Assembly: GCF_036850765.1 (NCBI RefSeq)
Contig: NC_089496.1
Coordinates: 47,110,113-47,174,112 of the forward strand
Direction: 5' to 3'
Origin: Saccopteryx bilineata
Lineage: Eukaryota > Chordata > Mammalia > Chiroptera > Emballonuridae
DNA length: 64,000 nt
The notes beneath the pieces were generated by a model, which saw only the letters and a list, made by a program, of their open reading frames with translations, was not told where the DNA came from and ran no database searches. This document shows positions 36,021 to 47,535 of this stretch, piece after piece. The translations under genes were made by a program, and so were the position numbers. Each line of letters opens with the position of its first letter. Position 1 is the stretch's first letter.

Positions 36021-36328
36021 ATTTTTTTTTTGAGGAGGAGAGATAGACTCCCACATGCAACCCAAATGGGATCCACCCAGCAACCCTGTATGGGGCCAAT
36101 GCTCGAATCAACCAAGTTATTTTTAGCACTTGAGGCTTACACTGGGACCAGCCGAGCTATATTTAGCACCCAGGGCCAATACTTGAACCCATTGAGCCAC
36201 TGGCTACAGGAGGGGAGAAGAAGGGGGAGAAGCAGATGGTCATATCCATGTGTGCCTGACTAGGAGTTGAACCTGGGATGTCCATATGCTAGGCTGATGC
36301 TCTGTCCACTGGGCCAAATGGCCAGGGC
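36021..36328 (-). mobile_element. VES SINE (long subfamily), diverged
   Basis: The reversed head (GGGCCAAATGGCCAGGGC) is at the right, with GACTCCCACATGCAACCC near the left. A T/A-rich duplication (CTAAAAAAAAATTTT / CTTAAAAATTTTT) flanks it. Confidence 0.85.
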
Positions 36329-36811
36329 CCTTAAAAATTTTTTTGATATTTTATTTTGAAAACCCATAGTTTAATTCCAAATTAGATGTCCCAAAGTCTT
36401 ACACAGCAGTAATAGTTCTGTAAAATATAGGAAGATGGGAGATGGGAGGATAATATGATAATTTCAGGCTGCAGTTTAATTTAAAAAATGTCCTACTTTT
36501 TATAAGCAACACAGTGACTTACCTACACAGCTGAAATCTGAAGTCTAAATATGATGATAGACAGATTGCTTAATCTTTATAGAAGCATAGATCCTTTCAT
36601 ATTCTGTACAGAAATAGAAATACTGTAAAAAGCTAACTATACATAGATAAATGTTTATCTTGAGATAGTTTTTCCTGTGGCTTATTATAAAAGAAGATAC
36701 ATAGAATAGAAATTGAAATTTAGAGGGAAGTTCCGATCGATCTCTAAAACATTAAGTAGGTTTCAGATTTCATTAAAAGATTTAAGGAGAAAGATGACTT
36801 CTTTTTTCTTT

Positions 36812-36989
36812 TAGATTTTATTTATTGATTTTAGAGAGAAGAAGGGAGAGAGAGAGAAAGAAACATCTGTTTTTTATTTCACTTATTTATGCATTCATTG
36901 GTTGATTCTTGTATGTGCCCTGACCAGGGATTGAACCTGCAGCCTTGGTGAGAATGATGCTCGAACCAACTAAGCTACCTGGCCAGGGC
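36812..36989 (-). mobile_element. VES-type SINE (compact subfamily)
   Basis: The reversed head (TAAGCTACCTGGCCAGGGC) is at the right, with AGATTTTATTTATTGATTTT at the left. The flanking duplication is GACTTCTTTTTTCTTT / GACATCTTTTTTTCTTT. Confidence 0.9.
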
Positions 36990-38701
36990 TGACATCTTTT
37001 TTTCTTTATTTAATGATTCTTAAGTTGTTTCATCATTTCATAGTTTTTACTTTTTTGTGTTCTCCTTAAGAAATAATAAGAAATAATACAGAGACCTTAA
37101 AGAGACTTTTGGAGTGCAAGAAATTAAGTGAACTATTTTTGCTATCCTCAAAGGGAAAAGGATTCCCCCCCTTACAGTTCTTAGTTTGGTTAGGAGATGG
37201 TATGGACTAACTCATTTTAAAGAAATTCTACTATAGATATTAATAAAATGCATTTTTAAATTTATCTCATTTGTATGGTTTCTCTATGTAAGAAAGCTGG
37301 GACAGCCCACATCTGTCAACAGTTTTGCCCGTTCACAAAGTCTATTGTAAAAAATAAATTAGTTTTTTCAGACATTTAGTCTAGACCTTGAAAGGATTAA
37401 TAACATTGGGAGAGAAATGCAGGATGTGTTTAGAAATAACAATGAGGCAAGTATAATTTGGGTAAGGGAGAATGATAAAAGAATTGAAGGTGAAAAGGTA
37501 AATTAGGTATAGAGAAGGTTTTTAATAAATTATTTGGGACTTGGATTCATCTTGCACTTGCATGCAGAAATGTTTGTAAGGGAAAGGATTTCTTTGCAGG
37601 CCAGCTAGGAGACCAGTATGGTATTTGAAGTGGGAAGTGGTTCCGTGATGTGCTGGGAGGAGAAAGACACATCACACAGAGGCTTAGGAAGAACTGGCTA
37701 GTGACTGCTGGAATCGGGGAGGGTGACCTGAGGGTTGGCAGTAGGGTGGCTCACTTTATGGTAAAGGGAGTGTATGAGAGCACCTACCTGCTCTAAACAG
37801 TATGCCGGCGATGTTGATCTTTGCAGATAGGAAAATATGCAATGTGATTTTTTAAGGGATTTTTCCCAAAGAGATTTTGCAAAGAACCACTGAATATTGT
37901 ATTGAGTTCAATAAAGATTTAGAAAGGAATTAAAAAAAAATTGCTTGTGAATGTTTTTTCAGTGACCATTTATTACCTGTAAAACTTTTGTTTAAATGCC
38001 TTTTCCACCCCTCTGGAAGTCGCTTCAGCTGTGATCATTCAGAGCTGTCCTGGATTTGCCTCAGAGAACGCCTTCGGAAGTGTGTTCCCAGCCACTGAGG
38101 CGTTTGGTTTCAGGGTGGGCTCTGCCTCTTGGGGACTTGTATTTAACTCCTAACATTTAACAGGAGTTCTCTGTGTTCTTCTGATGTCACTCTTGTTCAC
38201 TCTCCTCTCGCCACTCCCCTCTGCCTCTGTCTGCAGCTCTTGGATATTCCAAAGTCTATTGGACCTAACATTTTACGTTATAAAGCTTGCACGGGCATTA
38301 TATTGCTTTTCTTTCAAAATCCGTAGTTTTTTTACAGTCTCAACACAGTATTATCTATTTAGCTTTAAATTTCACTTATACATGTACTGCTCACTGCTAT
38401 TTTTTATCTTTCTGTATGTTGAGATTTTTCTTTTAGTTTCCTTTTATTGGATGTTATACTTAATGAGCTATTGGATACTCAAAGGCTTTTGTTTGTTTTC
38501 ATGAATAAATATTATCTTGGCTGAACATAGAGGACATTTGTATTTCAGTTACTTTTTTCCCCTATAAGTCTGTAAAACTGTTCTACTCTCTAACTCCCAT
38601 TGTTGTAGATGAGAAGTCTTGACCGGATCTCATTCATTCAATCATTCATTTAAAGTTACCTGTTTTTTCCATTTGGAAGCTTATAGGTTGATTCCTTTTT
38701 T

Positions 38702-38885
38702 TTTTTTTTTAATATTTATTCATTTTTAGAGAGGGGGAGAGAGAGAGAAAGAGAGAGAGAGAAGGGGAAGGAGCAGGAAGCACCAACTGCCATATGTGCC
38801 TTGACCAGGCAAGCCCAGGGTTTTGAACCAGCGACCTCAGCATTTTGGGTCGCCGCTTTATCCTCTGCACCACCACAGGTCAGGC
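38702..38885 (-). mobile_element. VES-type SINE (short subfamily)
   Basis: The reversed head (CACCACCACAGGTCAGGC) lies at the right end, with an AGAGAGA tract at the left. A 13-bp duplication TGATTCCTTTTTT is at 38689-38701 and 38886-38898. Confidence 0.93.
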
Positions 38886-39057
38886 TGATTCCTTTTTTGA
38901 AGATTAGAAATTCTATTTTTTCTCAGTATATCTATTTACATGTTTATCCACCCTATTCCCATCTCTTATTAGTCTTGCTTGAGACTTCATGAATCCTTTC
39001 AGTGTAAAACTCGAAATCTTTAGTTGGTTCAGGGATTATTTTCTTCTAATATTTTTT

Positions 39058-39328
39058 CCCCTTTTTGTGAGCGAGAGTCAGAAGGGTGAGAGATGAGAAA
39101 CATCAGCTTGTAGGTGTGTCGCTTTACTTGTTCATTGGTTGCCTCTCATACGTGCCTTGACCAGGGGGCTCAAGCCAACCAGTGACCCCTTGCTCAAGCC
39201 AGTGACCATGGTGTCAAACAGTTGACCATGTCTATGATCCTTTGCTCAAGCCAGTGACCTTGGGATTTTGAACCTAGGACATCAGCATCCCAGGTCGACA
39301 CTCGAGCCACTGTGCCACACTGGTCAGG
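39058..39328 (-). mobile_element. VES-type SINE (~330-bp subfamily), diverged
   Basis: The reversed head (GTGCCACACTGGTCAGG) is at the right, with repeated 'gctcaagccagtgacc' words in the body. The duplication is TTCTTCTAATATTTTTT / TTCTTCTAGTATTTCTTT. Confidence 0.88.
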
Positions 39329-40265
39329 TTCTTCTAGTATTTCTTTAATTATTATTTCTCTGTTCCTTTTTCTCTTTTTGCACCTCCTGTAGTTTTAATG
39401 TTGGAGCTCCTGGGTTTGTACTTTGTGTCTTATGGTGTCTTACAGTTTGGGTTTTTTAAAATTACTTATATGACATTTATTCTAGATTACTAATTTAGTT
39501 CTCTGCAATGGCCTTTCATTTTACCTTTCTCTGAAAAATTGAAAATGATACATTTTGATTCTAGGAACTTTTACTTACAGTCATTGCTTCCTCCCTCCCA
39601 TTCATTGTAACATCATAGTAGATGTCTGTTTTAGTTTTTCAGCTTGGTTTACTTTCCTTCAGACTGCTGTGTGTACTTAGCTTATGACCTTTCTCTGTTA
39701 CATGTTAGCAGTTGTTGAATCTCTCAACATATTATACATGCAGATCATACTGTGATTTTTTCCTCAAATAGAAGATGGAATGCAAGATTATTTCTTACGA
39801 GCCCCAGCGGTCATTAGCTTGGCACAAACTCAGGATTTTTGGGACACAGGGGCGGTATGAGGAAGAAAGTCTCCCTGTTCTGGGGCGCAGGGAGGGTTCT
39901 GTCCTCAGCCCTAGTCGGAAGCTTCTGTCCTGGACTTTCCATGTTGGAGCAGCCTCTTCCTGGGGGGTTCCCTCTGGTCCTCCCGAGTTCCAGGCCACTC
40001 AGGGGTATGGAGACTTTGAGCAAGCCCGTTTGAAAGAAAGAAACCTCTTTCCAAATTACTCTGTTTTTCTTCTCCTTACAGTTATAGTAAAAAAAAGACC
40101 CATTTCCCACTTGCACTTTCTTGATTTTCATGTGGTTTTGTTAGATGGGATTTCAGATGAATCTGAATTCAGAGTCTCCAGGATACAGCTGTTAGTGATG
40201 GTAATTTTAGTAATTTAGTAGCAGGATCAGAGTATGAAGAAAGATGTCGTGGTTGTTAATGTTAC

Positions 40266-40612
40266 TGTAGGGTGGTGGGCAATGAGGGACAGTCACGTGG
40301 GGAGCCCAGACCCGGGAATTTTGGCTAGAGCCACCCACAACCAAGCGCGCCAAAAGAAACTTCCCAGAGGTCCTTGGGAAAAGAGCGACTGTCGGTCAGC
40401 CAGTGAGATTTCACCTGTCATATTAGCTCACCCACCCTAGAGGACCCCTTTAAATATCCCTCATGTGGTTTAATCCGTGCAACTCCTCTGGCCTCTGTCC
40501 CCGGGACCAGAGGACCTCGTCGGGTGGGATGCGCTGTACTAAATAAAGAGCTTGCTATTTCACACTTCGTGGCTACAGCCCCTTCCTTCTTGGCGGGGAA
40601 AAATACCTTACA
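40266..40612 (+). mobile_element. Solo LTR of an ERV, with 5-bp target duplication
   Basis: The 347-bp unit starts TGTAGGGTGG and ends ATACCTTACA (TG...CA), flanked by GTTAC at 40261-40265 and 40613-40617. A TTTAAATA TATA-like box is near 40450 and AATAAA is at 40542-40547, so promoter and polyadenylation signal are in LTR order. No internal retroviral sequence is present: recombination between two LTRs would leave this. The layout is gammaretrovirus-like, but class is inferred. Confidence 0.9.
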
Positions 40613-41769
40613 GTTACATGACTTAATGTCGGAGCTACTGTCTCAGGTTCTTGATTGTTTCCAGATAAACCTGAGTTTCACACTTTGCTTTATTATCTCA
40701 GCAGTGGCCATCGTAAATATCTTTCCTGTGCATATATACTTTCAATATTTTATCCACACATACTAATCAGCCTATAATAATTTGTTAGAAACTTGGCATG
40801 TATTCAGAGCTCTCTGGTTGATTGGCTGATGGGAAGCTGCTGGATGAAGACTTAATACACTAATACCCTAGCTGAGTCAGCGGACTGCAAACAAAAGGCC
40901 AAATCACTGAAGCAGCTTTTGGGCGTTTTCTGTGTCCTTTGGCTCTTCATTTGTTGTTTCGTATTTTCTCTAGTCTCCTGAGACCTTTTGTTGTAAAGTA
41001 GCATACTTTAATTCCACAGGTTATGTAGAAACATTAAGGCAGGATACAGAAGTATTTTAAGAGGAGATTTATTAATAAGCCAGCTGCATATGACTTACAT
41101 GGGGTATAGCTGACTGAAATCATGTGTGTCCAAAATAGCCCTGAAGCTAGTTATATAGACTTGATTACATATAGGTTGGGGGAAAAGGAGGGGAACATGA
41201 CACAATAATCAGTCATTAACAAGCTTATAACATTTGTCTGTTGGATCTATAAAAAACATTCCTACATATTAAAACTTACAAGGTAACACAATAGTGGTGT
41301 CATTTTACACATCAAAGACATTCACAAATCTTTTAGTGTCTACCTCCCATTCTTTTGTCTAGAGGTATATGTTACTCTCAGGATTCCAGGAAGGGAGGAA
41401 GAGTTAAATTCAGTGTAGGATATGTAAATATTGTCTCTTACTGAAAGGGAAAGAAAGTTCTTCAGATAACCTTTAGTCTTTTAATGCCTGACTTTTCCTC
41501 TTTAAAATTGCATTGCCACTACTAAGTTTTATAGTTCTTTGGTACTTTACCACACTTTTGCTTCATTAGCTGTTCAAAAAATATTTATTGAGCACTACCT
41601 GTGTGTAAAACACTGTGCTACTGTCTGGAATAAGAAAAACCTACTAGCTTCCCTGACCTCTTAGAATCTACTGTTGTTTCTTTAATACAGAGGTTGCAAA
41701 ATATTGGCAACATTTGGCTCACAGACACATTTTTGTTTGACTTACACAGTATCAAAAATGTTTTAGAGT

Positions 41770-42160
41770 AGGCCCTGGCCGGTTGGCTCAGCGGTAGAGC
41801 GTCGGCCTGGCGTGCGGGGGACCCAGGTTCGATTCCCGGCCAGGGCACATAGGAGAAGTGCCCATTTGCTTCTCCACCCCCACGCCCCCTCCTTCCTCTC
41901 TGTCTCTCTCTTCCCCTCCCGCAGCCAAGGCTCCATTGGAGCAAGGATGGCCCGGGCGCTGGGGATGGCTCCTTGGCCTCTGCCCCAGGCACTAGAGTGG
42001 CTCTGGTTGTGGCAGAGTGATGCCCCAAAGGGGCAGAGCATCACCCTCTGGTGGGCAGAGCGTCGCCCCTGGTGGGCGTGCCGGGTGGATCCTGGTCGGG
42101 CGCATGCGGGAGTCTGTCTGACTGTCTCTTCCTGTTTCCAGCTTCAGAAAAATACAAAAA
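41770..42160 (+). mobile_element. VES SINE (long subfamily), little decayed
   Basis: The A box TGGCTCAGCGG (41784-41794) and a perfect B box GGTTCGATTCC (41826-41836) of the tRNA-like Pol III promoter are both intact. A 16-bp duplication AAAAATGTTTTAGAGT lies at 41754-41769 and 42161-42176 without mismatch, so the insertion is recent. Confidence 0.96.
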
Positions 42161-42270
42161 AAAAATGTTTTAGAGTCAATGTTTTGGAAGTGAGAAATTT
42201 CACCTAAAAACCTAACTTTGCAGCTAGCTCCTTTAAATATTTAATCCCCCTTTAATAAGACTGCGTGTAC

Positions 42271-42499
42271 AGCCTGACCAGGTGGTGGCGCAGTGGATAG
42301 AGCATCGGACTGGGATGTGGAGGGACCCAGGTTTGAGACCCCAAGGTTGCTGGCTCGGGCAAGGGGTTACTCGGTCTGCTGTAGCCCCACGGTCAAGGCA
42401 CATATGAGAAAGCAATCAATGAACAACTAAGGTGTCTGTCTGTCCCTATCTATTTCTCTCTCTGTCTCTCTCTCTGTCTCCGTAAAAAAAAAAAAAAAA
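42271..42499 (+). mobile_element. VES-type SINE (~330-bp subfamily), internally shortened
   Basis: The head GCCTGACCAGGTGGTGGC is followed by a body lacking about 100 bp of the family, then an A18 tail. The duplication is AAGACTGCGTGTAC / AAGACTGCATGTAC at 42257-42270 and 42500-42513. Confidence 0.93.
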
Positions 42500-42934
42500 A
42501 AGACTGCATGTACCAATTTGCCACGGTTGCATATTAATCCCTATAACTAAGACCAGACTTGGTTGACATGTAAGGCCACTGCTGTGCTGTTGTCAGTGAG
42601 ACAGTTTTTCAGGGATGAGCTACTTCTTGAATGTTTTCTGGCAGTCCCTTTGTTCAGGCAGTTGAGTTTGTGCCCCATGAACAATATTTGTCCTTAAGCC
42701 TGTCAACTTCCTTATGGACCAGGTGGAAGCAGAGGGGAAGACCTTGCACTTAAGCCTCATTCAACAAAAGCAATAGACATACACATTGCAGTGCTCCTCA
42801 GATTTATTCTACTAAATGATAGAATCCTGGTTCACAAATCTGATGGTTGTTCTGATATAACATGGTGTGCATTGTGGCAATTTTCAGTTCACTTCAGTAA
42901 TGCAATAGGTAAGTTTTTTTATATTCACCTAACA

Positions 42935-43235
42935 GAACCTTTTAAGTATTCTCACATTCATTGGCTCTTTTATTTTAATCACCAATATTATAGACCAAGT
43001 CATGTGTAGGTATTAGGGCAGGCAATTTATTTGAAGAAAATGAGGCTCCAAGAGGTTTGTGCAAAATTCAAGCCTGTTAAGACTGCCTTTCATTTGCATT
43101 ATCTTATTGCATGTTCACAGCCATCTTGCAGGGCAGGTGGAGCCTGCAGGTTTTGTCATTTGTTTAGATTGGAGAAAGCAAACTCAGAAGGCGAGTTCTT
43201 TCTTGCCAGTGATCACATAATTAGTCTTCAGAATA
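42935..43235 (+). mobile_element. MIR SINE sequence (probably two fragments)
   Basis: GAAAATGAGGCTCCAAGAGG resembles the MIR 'gaggaaactgaggc' block. A second block with TGCATTATCTTATTGC and GGAGAAAGCAAACTCAGAAG follows. Confidence 0.55.
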
Positions 43236-43480
43236 AACCTCCTTGCTGGGTACAGTGCCCAACATGGAACAGCGGTCATTCATTCTGCCCACTGCCATAC
43301 GAGGTGGTTCTTGTTATCCCCATTATATTCTTAAAGAAGGTGGAAAGTTGGAATTTCAATCTGGAACGATTTAGAAGGAACATGTTTTCTTTCTTTTCCT
43401 TTCCCTTCCACTTCCGTTGTCCAGATTGCTTGGTTCCTTTTATATTGCCATTAAGAGCCTACGTTCAGTTTTTTTGGTTT

Positions 43481-43864
43481 TTTTTGTTTGTTTGTTTGTT
43501 TTTTTATATTTCTGAAGCTGGAAACAGGGAGAGACAGTCAGACAGACTCCTGCATGCGCCCGACCGGGATCCACCCGGCACGCCCACCATGGGGCGACGC
43601 TCTGCCCATCCTGGGCGTCGCCATGTTGCGACCAGAGCCACTCTAGCGCCTGGGGCGGAGGCCACAGAGCCATCCCCAGCGCCCGGGCCATCTTTGCTCC
43701 AATGGAGCCTTGGCTGCGGGAGGGGAAGAGAGAGACAGAGAGGAAGGCGCGGCGGAGGGGTGGAGAAGCAAATGGGCGCTTCTCCTGTGTGCCCTGGCTG
43801 GGAATCGAACCCGGGTCCTCCACACGCTAGGCCGACGCTCTACCGCTGAGCCAACCGGCCAGGG
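43481..43864 (-). mobile_element. VES SINE (long subfamily), little decayed
   Basis: The reversed B box GGAATCGAACC (43801-43811) and A box CCGCTGAGCCA (43843-43853) are intact. The flanking CAGTTTTTTTGGTTTT / CAGTTTTTTTGTTTTT is the target duplication. This copy is the reverse partner of the one at 41.8 kb, about 1.3 kb away. Confidence 0.93.
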
Positions 43865-44356
43865 CAGTTTTTTTGTTTTTAACTGCTGTTTTTCTCTGCA
43901 GGGATCCAAAAAAATTGACCTGAAACTTTAGTTTAAAGTATATTTTATTTTTATTTTGTGTCTATTCAGCAGTTTCAAAATATTTTTTTTTCCTTTTTAA
44001 TGTGGACAACTCATTAAGAAAATACTTGTGTAGGGTTTGGCTCATCAGGGTATGCAGTTGGTTTTAAATTTTGGTTTATTAGTGATTTGTGACAAAGATG
44101 GCATGTGGGAAAGTTCATTTGATTTGATGATTAGGGAGTTATTTGGTAATGTCATCATTTCTTAGGTGATTTGTATGACATTTTGCAGCTTGTTAGGTAC
44201 CTAATTTTGTAAGATAATCTGGAGCTAGCTCCTTAGGTAAGTTAGGAAAGCTAAATATATAAGTAAGTATAGGGGGTCCTCAGGTTATGACACAGTTTTT
44301 TTCCTGCAACAGGGATATAACCCAAATGTTGGTGTAAGTTGAAACACTCCCTAGCC

Positions 44357-45424
44357 CAGTGGTTCTCAAACTTTTTGAAGTTGGGGCACATTTAAAATCC
44401 TACAAATAATTGTAGGTGCACTATATACAAATTTCTGAGAAATGTTATAATAAGTCAAATATTAAAGAAGAGAATATAAAGTCCAAGCGTGCTTTTATGG
44501 TAATTAAAAAAATAAATATGACAAGATTAAATTTATTCTGACATTAAAAACATTTTTATGTTACATTTTTTGAGTTATACTTTTTAGAATTTGTAAAATG
44601 GGTTAAAAAATAAAAATTAATAAAAAAGTTATTTTTATATATATATGTAGATACATTCTTAGTAAAATTTAGCAAATTCGGCAGGTCCTGGCACAAATGT
44701 GTTAAGTTTTTTCATTCTTGTGTTTATGAGAACCATGAGTGCAGAAAACCCCCACTATACATATCATCTTAACTTTATACCAGGGATTCCCAAACTTTTT
44801 ACACAGGGGGCCAATTCACTGTCCCTCAGACCATTGGAGGGCCAGACTATAAAAAAAAACTATGAACAAATTCCTATGCACACTGCACATATCTTATTTT
44901 AAAGTAAAAAAACAAAACGGGAACAAATACAATATTTAAAATAAAGAACAAGTAAATTTGAATCAACAAACTGACCAATATTTCAATGGGAACTATGCTC
45001 CTTTCACTGACCACCAATGAAAGAGGTGCCCCTTCCAGAAGGGCGGCGGGGGCCAGATAAATGGCCTAAGGGGGTCGCATGTGGCCCGCGGGCCGTAGTT
45101 TGGGGACCCCCGCTTTATACCAAACAAAGGATAGAAGAAACTTGCCTCCAGTCTTTTGGGGAATATGGGGGGTAGTGTGACAATCCAGCACCACAGCTTA
45201 ACAGCCTTTTGCAACCTAATCAGGCAAGTGAGGTGGGGGGTTGGGCAGACTGTCAGTTTACAGCCAATTCCCCACACCTTTGTCCCCCAAAAATCTAAAC
45301 TCCAAAAACCCTGTTGGTTTTTTGGTCCCCAACAGGGACATATTTCTCTGGAATACCATAGGGCGCACCTGGAAAGCTTCTAGGGCACTCCAGAGCTCCC
45401 TGGCGCACACTTTGAGAACCACTG
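44357..45424. mobile_element. hAT element nested in the pogo-type element
   Basis: The ends CAGTGGTTCTCAAACTTTTT and CAGTGGTTCTCAAAGTGTGC (rc) have an exact 8-bp duplication CCCTAGCC at 44349-44356 and 45425-45432. Removing the inner hAT leaves about 730 bp. A short open frame at 44699-44902 is not transposase. Confidence 0.95.
44781..45112 (+). mobile_element. Non-autonomous hAT nested inside another hAT
   Basis: It begins CAGGGATTCCCAAACTTTTT and ends TTGGGGACCCCCG, with an exact 8-bp duplication CTTTATAC at 44773-44780 and 45113-45120. It is the same 326-332-bp family as 2252-2927. Confidence 0.96.
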
Positions 45425-45886
45425 CCCTAGCCTAACAAACGAAACACTTGAATTTTTAACAGTCCAAAATGGTGAAGGTGAGCATCCTGGGGGAACCGAC
45501 TCCCTCTCTCAGGGGCCGCGTTACTGCGTGTTCTTCCACTGCATGCAACCAAACTAGTTCACCCACGTAGTCCATAAGTACAGTGCTAATGGCGTGAGCC
45601 GAAACTCTCATGTCTCAATTTTTTTTAAGTTTTTATGGTAGTGAGTGTTGTAAACTTGAAACATCATTATGCTGAGACTGTCATAACCCAAGGACCCCCT
45701 GTATGAAGTGTTCCTTTTGTATATTTAACCTTTAGTTTGGATTTCATTTTATTTTACTTACATTTTTCTTGAAGAAGGTACCAACTGTCAATTTTCAAAA
45801 TATTCCCAAGAGTACACATATTTTCTTAAAAGTAGTCAGAAGAGTCACAAGTTCTAGCGGGTTTTGAGGACTTAGTCTTGCAGTTT

Positions 45887-46112
45887 CTAACAGTGCAGGT
45901 GAGAGTGGCGGTTTGGTCAGTTCTCAGTCCCATGGGAATAGAGAGGCGCGGAGGCCCCGGTGCCCGCGGCCTAACAGTGCAGGTGAGAGTGGCGGTTTGG
46001 TCAGTTCTCCGTCCCGTGGGAATAGAGGCGCGGAGGCACCGGTGCCATGGTTTGGTCCATTCTCGGTCCCATGGGAATAGAGGCGCGGAGGCACCGGTGC
46101 CCGCGGCACCCG
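45887..46112. repeat. GC-rich minisatellite, 84-bp unit, about 2.7 copies
   Basis: CTAACAGTGCAGGTGAGAGT starts at 45887 and 45971, giving an 84-bp period. A third partial copy lacks the first ~23 bases and starts at GGTTTGGTCCATTC. Units contain GCGCGGAGGC and CGGTGCCCGCGGC. Confidence 0.92.
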
Positions 46113-46934
46113 GGCAGGAGAGGCTGGCACGCTCCTGGAACCAGAACAAGTTTCTTAAAGAGTTATAAAAGCTGACGCTGACTAGGAGCTCTGAGTTTTA
46201 GACAGTTTAATAAAAGCTGTTCCCATGTTCTTACTGATACATTTGTCTTGCAGTAAAAATGGCAACTTCCCTTTGTTAAAATATTTCTCATTCTTCTGAG
46301 TGTATTTGAGTACAGAAGTAGCTCATGGGTCTATAATCTAGGATAATAATGTTAACTTTTTAAAGTCCATTAGAGAAAGTATTCAGTAATAACCCTTGTG
46401 AGTCCCGATTTTTCATACTTTGAGTAATTGCTTCTTACTAATGTTGTGAATTTTTTTAATTCTTGATTTTTCTAGGGATTATTTCACATTTCAGCTGCTT
46501 TTGTTTTCTACTGCTATCATTGAGGGTTCAAGAACAAAAAATAAGTCTTCAGGTAAAATGCCTGACCCATAACAGTGCTTGGCATTGTATTTTGCTGAAA
46601 AGATCATATACTTGTTTGGATGCTTGATCTGAAAATAGAGTTATGATGATTATGACATTTGCGCATGGAGTTTTCTTGGCTGCCTCTAACAAATTTGTTT
46701 TTTTGTTTTGTTTTTCTTTTTTTCCCAAAAGGATTTTGGCTGTCTGCTTTTTTTCCATGTGTCTTGATCTGCAGTAACTATATGAATATGTGCTTGTACT
46801 TGCTAAATATTTTAATTTTGCATATTTGGCTGCTTGACTTTTAAGTAATTTTTTGGGGCAATGCAAATTAAGAGCTTGAGGCTACAAGTGAAATTGAGGC
46901 TATCAATTTACAGAAGTTTTTAATTAGTTTATAA

Positions 46935-47150
46935 ATGTATGTTCCTTATCTACTATATATTTTAAGGTTTTGTAATTTACTAAAATTAAGTTGAATTTAA
47001 AATGTAGTTCCTCAGTTGCACTGGCCACATTTCAGGTGCTCCTTTGGGGCCGTGTGTGGCTTGTAGCTGCTATTCTGGGCAGCATAGATGAAAGACTGTT
47101 TCTGTCATCGTGCAGAGTTTTGTTGAGCAGGGCTGTTTTCCTGTCCAGTG
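46935..47150 (-). mobile_element. MER3-like hAT element, reverse copy
   Basis: CTCAGTTGCACTGGCCACAT, TTTCAGGTGCTCC and GGGCAGCATAGATG are the reverse complement of MER3 blocks that occur in + orientation at 54.9 kb. Confidence 0.65.
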
Positions 47151-47382
47151 GAAATTAGCAGAAGCATGGAAGCTTGTCTCTGATACCTGTTTTTGTAACA
47201 GTTTCTAAGAGCTCCTGAACAGGAAGCAGAGAACCCAGTCTTGAGCTGCTTCCTCTAGCTAGGATAGCCGTCCCCATCTTGAGTATTTCAAACTCAAAGT
47301 TGCTTCAATATTTATGCAGTTTCAGAGTGAAATTATTTCTTAAAGCGAAATTCAAGAAGTAGTAAAAAGGCCAGCCAACCAC

Positions 47383-47535
47383 TTAGCCTAAATTTGAATT
47401 CTGACCCCAGTACTTAACTAGTTTCATAACTTCTGGTAAGTTACTTTTAATTCTTTGAGCCTCAATTTGCTTATCTGTAATATGGCAGTGACATTAGTTA
47501 CCTCATAACATTTAAAAAATTTAAACGACTTAAAG
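47383..47535 (+). mobile_element. MIR SINE fragment
   Basis: TTGAATTCTGACCCCAGTAC, GTAAGTTACTTTTAATTC and CCTCAATTTGCTTATCTG match the first half of MIR. Confidence 0.75.

Larger units (their letters stand above)
44270..45701. mobile_element. Tc1/mariner (pogo-type) element hosting two nested hATs
   Basis: The ends TAGGGGGTCCTCAGGTTATG and CAGGGGGTCCTTGGGTTATG (rc of right end) are inverted and flanked by TA. Without the nested hAT the element is about 360 bp, so it is non-autonomous. No transposase remnant is visible. Confidence 0.9.

Noticed and set aside
39775..40218. 147-codon open frame as a gene
   Set aside because: No family features and no flanking splice sites noticed; alternative frames overlap it equally well.
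41770..41850. tRNA gene
   Set aside because: A and B boxes are present, but they belong to the tRNA-derived head of a VES SINE. Similar heads recur in other copies.
43031..43849. 272-codon protein-coding gene
   Set aside because: The second half is an antisense VES SINE and the first half overlaps MIR sequence.
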